Shown one piece after another: positions 1 through 64,000 of a DNA stretch of 64,000 bases (positions within the stretch are counted from its first letter, which is position 1; each line of letters opens with the position of its first letter). The position numbers and the translations under genes are program-made. The stretch lies in contig JAUIRK010000883.1 in NCBI GenBank assembly GCA_030549495.1, positions 491,501 to 555,500 on the forward strand, written 5' to 3'. Under the pieces are notes generated by a model. That model was not told the origin of the DNA. It ran no database searches and saw only the letters and a program-made list of their open reading frames with translations. The stretch is from Nectonema munidae. Its lineage: Eukaryota > Nematomorpha > Nectonematoida > Nectonematidae.

Positions 1-813
1 GATTTCAACACGACATTAAACAAGGAAGATTGGTTAGCTTCCCTTTCTCTTGCAAGTTGTCTGTGAACACTGACCATTGCTTCTAAACAGTACTGAAGAA
101 AGGATTATGTTGTATTTAACACCTCCCCATTGCGTAGTAATAGTATCTTTCTTGTCAACATAAATAAGAAACCATGCCCAATATTTTAACGTAAAAAAAT
201 TCTCAACTTGTTTTTTTACATTTTCACTTGACATGCAAACTTGAATCCTTAAGGTCCACTTCAATAATAACCTAATTTTAATATATTTTTGTTCAGGTTT
301 ATGTTTTTATGATTGAAACATTTGGGAAGGTGGCGGAGTAAATGTCACCACCTAAATTTTTACTATTTATTAACGACCACCCTATTGCCCCCAGATGTGC
401 GTCCATGGTTTTGGAACTTGCAAGACTTAAATATTGTTTCAATTGGTTCAAACAGTCACATCCTTGTGTATATAGCATCTGCAGTAGAAGTACTAGCCAC
501 GATTTTTGCCAATTCCTTCAAAAAATAATATTAACGCATACTCGTCAAGGTATTTACGAAAGCAGTGAAGATATTGACATTGAAAAAGCGATTGGGTGCA
601 TCAAGAAACCCCTAACTTTTTCAAAAGCTGTTTTTAGTTAGAAAGAAAAATGTTTTCTAACCGAATTGTTTCAGACATTATTTTACTTTGATCATTTTTT
701 CTAAATAATTCAATTTTTTTCGTCGATGGTACACACGCGTTTTATAGAACCTCTGAGAAAAAGTCTCAACAGCAAATGGCTTAAGATTTGTATTACCTAT
801 ATTACAAGTCATA
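1..813. other. 5' flank, no gene recognised
   Basis: AT-rich. Short open frames on both strands (for example 34-264 minus and 342-641 plus) show no domain I recognise and no clear splice structure. Confidence 0.5.
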
Positions 814-912
814 GGGGCGTGAGTAGGCTTGGTTAGATGCTGGCTTTGATAATTCAAGGTCTTGGGTTCGATGCCGCATCAAGCTTGCTTTCTTCATAGT
901 TCGATAAAAGGC
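814..912 (+). repeat. tRNA-derived SINE, family 1
   Basis: Begins GGGGCGTGAGTAGG with GGTTAGATGCTGG and a B-box-like GGTTCGATGCC, then the family tail TTCTTCATAGTTCGATA. It is 3'-truncated relative to the approximately 130-bp consensus seen at 24107-24239. Confidence 0.8.
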
Positions 913-1459
913 TTTATTATTCCTCGTGTTAAAAAAGGTTATATTATTACAATCTTCCATTCCTCCGACGAATTCGGAATTGAACGCATGACAACGTTAT
1001 CAATATAAAAATTAACGTCATTTACTCGGATTCAAAAGATTGAATTAAAAGAAATCAAAATTTTCAATAATAATGATCTATAATTGTTATTAGAAGAATA
1101 TTATGTCTCCACTACTGTAATTATGGGTCCCGTGTCTAAAAATCAAACCACGCGCCTCATATACACCACAACCACGACAGAATCGTGTCTTCTTCACTTT
1201 TTAAAACAACACGCTTTTACAAATGCCTGCTGTGAGATTTTAACTTTTTTGAATTGATATTCATTTTAGCACTGCCGTTAACGTCTTTTGTAAACTCTTG
1301 CTTCCTGCTTCTGATTTGCGTGCCCCCTTAAAAACGTAGACCAGGCAACGCTTGAGATTTGGTTTTTTTGGGGGAAAATGACAATAGTAAAAACGATGTC
1401 TTATTCCTTTTAAATTCACCTACAATTAAAAATTATTCATGTATTATTAAAAAATTGCT

Positions 1460-1655
1460 GGTACTTATGGGTTATCCCTCCCCCACTCTAAAAAATTAAA
1501 AAAATTTTTTTTCCAATTTAATAATTTTAAAATACTAATTAATTAATAATTTTAAATGTTTAACCAAGTAATTTATTATTTTTACTCATCATTTAAATTC
1601 AAATAAAATTTTTTAAAAAATTTTTAATATTTGGGGGAGATAACCTATAAGTACC
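1460..1655. mobile_element. MITE with GGTAC termini and 8-bp target duplication
   Basis: Left end GGTACTTATGGGTTATC and right end GATAACCTATAAGTACC are inverted repeats, each followed inward by a C/G run. It is flanked on both sides by AAATTGCT (1452-1459 and 1656-1663). The interior is AT-rich and non-coding. The same terminal sequence occurs at 18017-18352. Confidence 0.85.
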
Positions 1656-1663
1656 AAATTGCT

Positions 1664-1840
1664 TTATTTCTTCTAAGAAACAACGCAAAGAGCATAATGC
1701 ATCTAATGTCTTGGGAGCTAACTGAGAGAGAGAGAGCGAAGGTTATCGACATAAAATATCCAGCAGCAGAGAAAGTTCTTTCAGATTCTACGCTAGGGGC
1801 TTTAAATCCTTTGCAAAGACTAGAGTAGAGCAATTCAAGG
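1664..1840 (-). mobile_element. hAT transposase C-terminal fragment
   Basis: The minus strand reads PSVESERTFSAAGYF and later MLFALFLRRN, the hAT dimerisation block (SERxFSxAG ... LFLRxN). The GGTAC MITE is inserted at its downstream edge. Only this short piece survives. Confidence 0.75.
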
Positions 1841-2515
1841 TTCTCTGTCTGTCGTGTCTTTCACCCCTTTTACGTCGTTAATCCATAATTCTTGGCGTGA
1901 TTGATATATTATGTGGCGTGTTCACAACGATCAATATTGTTATTGATGAGTAGATGTGTTTGTGTGTGTGTGTGTGTGGTCAACCACTTACTTTAATATT
2001 AAATCATTGATACCATTAAATCATTGTTTGGTGTACGCCGAGGTAATTATTTTTTGCTCTCCTTTAAATATTTCATCAGGTCAGCTATTTGTAAGGATTA
2101 TACTGTGCCTGAATTAATTCTCCTTTTGGCTTCGTATTCTTCTATGAGAGATGTTGCCTGCCTTATTCATTCATCTCCCTCCATCTAATTATACACGAGA
2201 AGCGTTTGCCATTTTTTGAGTTTTAAATTGTTAATCACCTACATTCTAAATCAATATTTAATTACTGTGAGCTGCGATTCATTTTAATATTTATTATAAT
2301 AGTTCAGTAGTTTTTGAAAGCAAGCTCTTCTTCGAATAATAGTGTGGTGGTGTCTTGTGTATACGTAGAGAGGAACAGAGAGAATTCCTATCATATTTTT
2401 TCACTTACTTTAACTCTGCTAATTCTTTCTTTGATTTAAAAAAACGCAAGGTAGTAGTACATTTACATTTTTACTTTGGATAGCTTGCTACCGGATGTGA
2501 ATCCTAAGATTGCAT

Positions 2516-2870
2516 AATGTTTTGCAATATATCAGAGTATTTTAAAAAAAAAGACGTTATTAAAGTTGGTTAGATACACTGGGTTTCGATAACTCAAGGT
2601 CTTGGGTTCGATTCCACTCCAAGCCTACTTTCATCATAGTTCGATACAAGCGGCGGAATTGTACCTTTTTGATACATTTACCTGTACTGCTTAATTGTTT
2701 TGCAATATATCAGAGTATTTTAAAAAAAAAAAGACGTGATTAAAGGTGGTTAGATACTGGTTTTCGATGACTCAAGGTCTTGGGTTCGATTCCGCACCAG
2801 CCTACTTTCATTATAGTTGGATACAAGCCGCGGAATTGTACTTTCTTGATACATTTACCTGTACTGTAAA
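2516..2870 (+). repeat. Tandem duplication of a SINE-containing unit
   Basis: Two direct copies of about 177 bp start near 2517 and 2694. Each contains TTTTGCAATATATCAGAG, an A-run, and a SINE body with TCTTGGGTTCGATTCC. The SINE plus its upstream flank was duplicated together, so the second copy is not an independent insertion. Confidence 0.85.
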
Positions 2871-3652
2871 TCATCAAATTTTCGCAATTTTGTTATAAAA
2901 AAAAAGAGATAAAGAATCATATTTGTAGTTGAATTTTGCTAAACTTCCTTTTATGACATATAAGATTAGTGGATCAAAAACTGGGATTCTTATAAATCTT
3001 TCAGATTTCGTTGTTAAACCACGCCAAAATTGGGACATATGGCAGACCTATACTTGCCCTTTTCTGGATACGCCTTTGCATAAATATATATATTTCAATG
3101 GTGTCAGTTCTGGAATGTTAATATCCATGACAACAACATATATTTTTTAGTTCTTTGCCTATGAAAAAGATTTTATTTCTTGCAAATTTAGCCAATGAAC
3201 CAAATTCGGAGAATTTATGAATCGAATTGGGATTTTTTTTGAAGCCGGAGTCCGCTTTTTTGAATTTATTTGGAGTCGTAATCAGAGTTGCGTATTTTCC
3301 GTCCGACTCAACAAATCTCGTTTTAACAAATGGAACTTATGCGTATACTTAACACTTTATCAAAGGCGCATGGGTATTTAAAATATTTTTCAGAAATAAT
3401 ATAAACTTAAATCCCCAAACATTTTACTTTTAAAAGATTCGAATATAGGAGAAATGCATTTGCATGATTTTTATATACCTTTTTGTTGCTTACCTATTTA
3501 TATATTTTCAATATTATCTATATCTTAATGAATATGCCAAATTTGAATGAAAAATTGAAACCATAAACAGGCCCGTCGATGGGAGGGGGGGGGGTGGCTT
3601 TTCCCCTTGAAACTTTTTTATAGTCCCGACCCCATTAAGGTAAGGTAAAACC

Positions 3653-3786
3653 CCTGGGTGTTTTCATCGAGAAGGCACAATTGCGCCGCTTGTATCGAAC
3701 TATAAGGAAAGCAGGCTTGATGCGGAATCGAACCCAAGACCTTGAGTTATCGAATCCAGCATCTAACCAACCTTACTCACACCCCC
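3653..3786 (-). repeat. tRNA-derived SINE, family 1
   Basis: Near full-length on the minus strand: starts GGGTGTGAGTAAGG, with GGTTCGATTCCGCATCAAG and the tail GCGCAATTGTGCCTTCTC then GATGAAAACACCC. A G-rich stretch (3580-3600) lies just upstream. Confidence 0.85.
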
Positions 3787-6538
3787 AAAAAAAGTTTTGC
3801 CCCCTCTGTTCTTGGAATCTGGCAACCAAGTTTTTGTATTTTTGATTGTTTTTATTTTTGATATTATAGACTGGTAAAACCACGTATATTTTGTGTAACA
3901 TATACATCAGACGTTTTTTTCTTTTTGTTGTCTCCCGTGGTCTTCACAGGCCACATACTAGTTTTTTTAACTTGATAAGTCAGAGGTAATACCTTTTTTT
4001 TAGGTTGCTCAAGGTCATTCCTTAAAACTTAATAACACTTCAAATTCCCTATCAGTGAATACTACAAGTAGAGTGTTGCGTGGACAAAACAAATTTGTTC
4101 TATCTCATCCTCATAAATAGACTTTCACATTTGTATTTATAAAAAAGATTTATTATAAGCTTTATTTTTATTGGAAACATTACTTATTTGCATAATTCCA
4201 TTTAGCAATTAATCCAAGATGTAATTTTAATTAGCAAAGTTTCCTATTATGAGATGTTTCAGTTCTATCACTAAAAGATTGGTGATATGAGGAAAAATTC
4301 ACTGAATATATAAATTTGTTACATCGAAGTATAAATGATTCTCATAGCTCGTATTTATGGCATCAAATAACATTTTTTTAATAGCAATTCATCGTAGAAG
4401 ATTAATCCTACAGTAGAGACAATGTCACCTACGTCATATTCTGACGTGAAAATATAACAGGTTAGATATGCTGCATTCGTCGTAATTTCTTTTGAGCATA
4501 TAAGTTATCTATTGACGTCATCATCATCATCATAATAATAATAATAGTAATTACTTTGACATTGACTACATTAAAAATAATTGAACTGTTTTATCGCAAG
4601 AAAGGATATCCATGATTATAATGAAAGTTTCACGAGTTTTAGCTCTAAATTCTCAAACACACTCACTCAACCAAGCAAGTTTGCAGTAGCAGGATTTGGT
4701 GTGGTCGAAAATTTTAAAGGGATAATAGTGAATTTTTCTAGGGTATTTAAGCAGTAACATTTGTAGATAAATTTTCTAAACACCCTTTTTTCACATATAA
4801 GACATTCTTATAAATCTTCTGCATTTCGTTGTTAACCCGCGACAAAATTGGAACATTCAATACTACAATGTAATAATGGAAATTTGTAAGCATATGTAGC
4901 CTCGCCTTTATTTAGTTGAACTCGTTAGTAAGAGTTAAATTTTGAGAGTAAGATTTTGAATTAGGAGTGAATTGTGAACTGTGCAATCAACTCTCGTTAA
5001 TGCATTCTTTCTTGGACTTTAGATTTTATACGATACATATTTGTATATTCATAAATATAATGATTAACAATAAATAGGATTTAATTATAAAAAGTTAATT
5101 ACAAAAATTTTAAATGTTTTTATATCAAAATTTTATAAAAAGAACTTATTTTTCATGATATTTCAGGGTAAAATTTTGATTTACGTAAAAACCACACGTT
5201 GAAAGTAAAAATAAAAAGTAAATTTGAATTTTTCAAGATAATATTAGCATTCCTGTACAACGAATTGAAAAAAGAGTCTTTCCTTTTTTTTTTTTTATAT
5301 TATATTTTTTAGTTTATACTTTTTTTTATTTTATATGTGTATTATTTTGTCTATGTATGTATTATGTTTATCTATGTATACATGAAAATACGTGTTTATA
5401 CTTATGTATATCTTGAGTTGTGTTACATAAATACTTCTTTTATATTTGTGTGTATATCTTATGAATGATATTCTTGTACATGTTTGTTTTTGCCTTTACT
5501 CTTCTTACAAATTCTGCTGGAGTGCATCTCGATGAGCATTTTACTTACTTTGACCTTTCTTTTTTTCTTTCTCAACTTCTATTGGAGTCATCGGGATGAA
5601 GATCCATCTTCCTTTGATCTCTTTCAGCGATGCTACTTTTGATCGATACACTATTCAATGCTTATCTTTTTTTCCAATTTTTATTAATAAATTTAATATT
5701 ATTATTATTATTATTATCTTTTTCAAACTCTTCATTTTAAAGCTTTTGTTACTATATGCATTTCTTTATCAGGGGTGCGACAATAACCTATTTGGTTTGC
5801 TCCGCCATGTTATATCTTAAACTGGTTTTTTTAAATAAATAAATAAAAAAAATAAAAGTTTAAAGAAAAAAGATTTTGAAAGAATTTTGAATATAACACT
5901 TTTTTTTAATCAAATTTTGTTGGATATCGTTTTATTGATGTTAACTTGCTAATAATAATCACAATTGATTTCAATAATAAAAGTTTTGGACCAGCGAATC
6001 AACTTATTACTCCAAATTTTTCTATTTTTTCACGATTATTCAGCTAAGAGGGGAATGAGCTCCATTTTGAATACTAGAATAATATTAAAACGGTTCAAAA
6101 AAATTTTAATTTGTATTTAACGTGTCATTTAAACAAAATGTCGAAAAATTAATTTTAAATACTTTGTCTGGGAATCAGTAGTGCTGGAAATTGGAATAGA
6201 GTTTATGGGCTGGAGTTGTAGTCAGATTTTTTAAAAAATCAAAAAATTACATTTCCTTTTTGTAAACATGTGGACTGGAGTGACCCTTCTTCAGTCAAAG
6301 TAGTGGAAAGTGAGAATTATTTGGAGCCCGAGTCGGGTATATCCGCTATGACTTCACAACATTATATAATGTAGTAAACATTTTTGATTCTATTCCATTA
6401 TATATATACTATACAATATACATATATAAACGTTTTCTTTATTAGATCTCGTTTTCACTGTTCATGATACAAGTTTCGTCACAGCGCATTTTTTCACTCA
6501 ATTCTGCGTCTCAAAGAGTTTGAAAACTTTTATCTGAT
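3787..6538. other. 5' flank, no gene recognised
   Basis: AT-rich with simple runs: a CAT/AAT stretch at 4519-4548, T-runs near 5287, a TTA run at 5698-5717. A GGAGT-rich segment near 6180-6340 looks like old repeat. No coding signal seen. Confidence 0.45.
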
Positions 6539-61163
<54,625 letters not shown>

Positions 61164-61166
61164 TAA

Positions 61167-61172
61167 AATAAA
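61167..61172 (+). promoter_or_regulatory. Possible polyadenylation signal
   Basis: AATAAA three bases downstream of the PDE8 stop codon. In this AT-rich sequence the hexamer is common; others lie near 61566 and 61602, so this may not be the one used. Confidence 0.3.
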
Positions 61173-64000
61173 ATAATAGTCTTACAAGAATTTGAAAAAA
61201 TTTGACCACACATCTTTCATCTGATTCTTGATTTTCAGGAAATCTTCCTCTCATCTTTTAATTTTTTGGTTTTCATATTCACTTTTCGGCGATGCTGTGT
61301 GAAATAGTTAAACCATCCATTTTGGATAATGTAAGATTTTTCAAGTTTTTTAATAATATATTTTATTTTTTACTATTATTTATACCAGTGAGTAGTGAAC
61401 AATCTTATTTATATATATAAGACTCACTGTTGAACTCTGCTGGATCAATTTTCTTAAGTGATTTTAACTGTCAAAATTAATTACCTTATCATAAATCTAT
61501 TCTATTTTATATAAATTATAGAAAATAATTCCTACCATGTGTTTAAAGATGGAATCATTGGCGCGTTAATAAATAGTACGATGAAGACTGAACAAATGAA
61601 AATAAACTATTTAAAGCTTAAACTCAGTTCCATGCCTGAATTTTATTGGGAAGTGGGGTTAATAACGTGCGTTCCTATCTCGACGTAGGCCTCTGAAATG
61701 CGATGTTATTTGAAGACAGGCTTGCCAGAAACTTGTGAACAAAAGTTGGAAAAAGTTGTACACCACTGCTTTTTGGTATTCAAAAATTAAGGAGAGGAGA
61801 ATTTTGATGGTATATTGTTTAAATTCACAAAGTGGCGTAGGAAATAATTTTCTCAAAAAACTCACAAACTTTGTGCTGAACTTGTTATATGGATATAGTA
61901 AGATGGTATGAGAAATCTTTATTAGAAAGAATATTCTTCTTCAGCTTGAGTCAAGAAGAAATTGGAGAGCAAGGCTTTTTTTGTTGTCAAGATGTAAGCC
62001 CGAAATTTTTTATATATGCGATGCATTCATATGGAGTTAGTATTGAATATATATATATAAATATATATCAAACCTGATAAAAATTGGTGAAAGCTAAAAT
62101 TTTCTACGCCTATAAAAGATTGATTTTAATTTCGTTTTAAAAAATGTGAACCTTCTACTGATGATTCAAGATATTTGATATCAGACTATTGGTACTCATG
62201 CTGATCAGAGCTATCAATTTATTATGAAAAATACAAACTCCAGAATAAGTATTAAAGATTTTTAAATGTTTATTTACTTAAACGTTGTTTCTTTGAAAAG
62301 CAAAAACACGTTTAGGTTGTTATGATAATTTGTCTAAAATTAGCAGGCACGGTGCTGTCGTCTAATTGAATAAGTTTGGAATGTGTCAAACTTATAGTAG
62401 TTAACCAATTGTCAAACTTCCGAAGAAAAATAGCCAAATGTAAAAACGGAAGATGAAATTAAAGGAGCAAGTTCAACCAATGTTCACATGCAAAGCTTTC
62501 AAAGGCATGCTTTTGAACAATTGATTCAGGCCAGTGGTTCCCAAATGCAGGATTTTGAAACTTCAAGAGAGGCAGAATTTAAGATTCATTTTCTAAAGAA
62601 ATTTATAATCATGATTTTTGATTAATATTTTTTGAAAGTCCAATTAATATTCTTTAAAATTGAAGAAATTGAACTGAATAATAATAATAATAATTAGCCA
62701 AAAAATCTCTCATATCAAAATTAAAAAAAAAAAAGTATCCTTTTAATGCAAATATTATTTTCTAAATCTATGTCTTATTTTTGTTTAAAATTAAAGATAG
62801 CTTGTCTTTATGTTGCAAAGAAAAGTTTATAAAGTATGCTTAGACGATGGAAAAGAAGTAGGACGAATGTAAATTTTGAATTTTCTCCAAGCGGAATGCA
62901 AGATGGAAGTTTGCGATAATACAATGAAAGCAATCGGTACACAATATTCGAGGATTGTTTTAACGAAGAAATGCGATGTTTGATTTGATGAAAAACCGTT
63001 TTTAATCTTTAAATTATGTAATTAAGATATTTATATAATTTGACATTCTTTGCATTATCCAATTTAATGTTTTTTTGTCAAAGTGTACAGTGCTAGGTAT
63101 TGACAAATTTGTGATCACATTCCTTTCAAAATTATATTCTCTCTTGCCTAATCTTTTCAGCCAGACTGTTATCAATCCCAAAGGGACAACTTCTTCTGTA
63201 TTTAAATGTATTCAAATTTGAGAATTCTGTTAATTTGAGCAAAAATCCTCTTATATAATTCAAATATTTATGGAATCTTTTTCCACTTATTCAGATTTTG
63301 AATATAAATTGAGCGGGAACTTTTTAGAAGATAATTGAGAGAAGATATCTGCAAACAGCTACGACTTCTAGATAATGTTTCGAATTGCAAAATGATTAAA
63401 CAAGCATTCCAAATTTTGCTTCCAACTCCTTATATAAATTTTATATTTGTGTTTCAGATTTTGTGTCAATAAACCTATGATATAGAAAGAATACAGGCAG
63501 CCGTAAGCAATCGAATGCTTCTTCGCTTACAACTTCCCATCTTTGTTTTAACTGTTCTGTAACTATGCTTGATATCCTAAACTATTGTGTGTATTAGAAG
63601 AAATATAAGCTGAATGTACTCACATTATTGAGTAGAAATGTAAACAGGAACGAAGAAGACCACTACTTTTGAAATGAAAAGAAACAGATACGAATATGAT
63701 TATATTTTCAACTATATCACCCTGATTCAAGAGACTCGTTCAACCAGTTCAGGACGTTTCGTATCCAAGAATTTTTAAAAAATTTGTGCGAAATAATAAA
63801 AAAATAAAAACACATTTATTTTTATCTAAATGATTACTAAAGATTTTAAAGCCTCGCGTGACGCACTCCGAACACTTTTTTGTCCATTGCAAATTTGAAA
63901 CTCATTTCCTGGAAAAATTTATCATAGAAACTCTATTCAAAACTAGCATGTAAACGTTAAAATAAGGATAGAAAATTAGAAGAAAATAAACAGTCGAACT
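61173..64000. other. 3' flank, no gene recognised
   Basis: AT-rich. A possible hAT end (CAGTGGTTCCCAAATGCAGG, 62533-62552) and an AAT run near 62678-62695 are the only items seen. Short open frames have no known motif. Confidence 0.45.

Noticed and set aside
342-641. Open frame of 99 codons
   Set aside because: No motif, no splice context, and an overlapping frame of similar length; composition like its surroundings.

Overview
The window is AT-rich eukaryotic DNA with spliced exons, GT-AG introns of 63 bp to about 15 kb, and many short DNA-transposon, LINE and tRNA-derived SINE relics. It looks like an arthropod-type animal. My best guess is a copepod such as a sea louse, but that is an impression from composition and repeat content and nothing in the sequence proves it.

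One host gene can be read, on the + strand: a PDE8-type cyclic-nucleotide phosphodiesterase (REC-like domain, PAS domain, then an HD-type PDE catalytic domain). I place 20 exons from about 6539 to a stop codon at 61161-61163, about 55 kb. They were found by reading conserved peptide blocks and then testing splice sites and codon phase. From exon 9 to exon 20 every junction is phase-consistent without forcing. The catalytic residues (HNSTHAADV, HD of HDLNHPG, the late Asp of CDILNP, the Gln of SQITF) are all present. Weak points are the first three exons (no homology, only phase agreement), the end of the REC domain (30849-35087) and the second half of the PAS domain (37123-41494), where at least one exon is missing or only partly seen.

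Everything else is intron or flank filled with mobile-element debris. Positions 1-6538 are 5' flank (SINEs, a hAT fragment and a MITE). Introns 1-3 (6750-26604) hold a ZMYM1-like hAT remnant, a near-full RTE-type LINE (15280-17990, minus), other LINE pieces, a LINE carrying a nested insertion, and two hAT transposase relics in opposite orientation (22920-25065). Introns 4-5 hold TTAA-flanked MITEs, a three-copy minisatellite and a SINE. Intron 8 holds a Mutator-like element with a FLYWCH domain. Introns 14-18 hold an unclassified transposase, three hAT-type MITEs, a LINE tail and a ZBED/SCAND3-like hAT. The last intron holds a hairpin-forming inverted repeat and a SINE. Three pure (GT)n arrays (about 530, 684 and 333 bp) lie in introns close to exons, all with GT on the coding strand. 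Positions 61173-64000 are 3' flank with no recognisable gene.

I found no convincing new system. The most useful observations are the reconstructed divergent PDE8 gene with its altered HD signature, the three exon-proximal (GT)n arrays, and several MITE families defined here by matching terminal repeats and target-site duplications.
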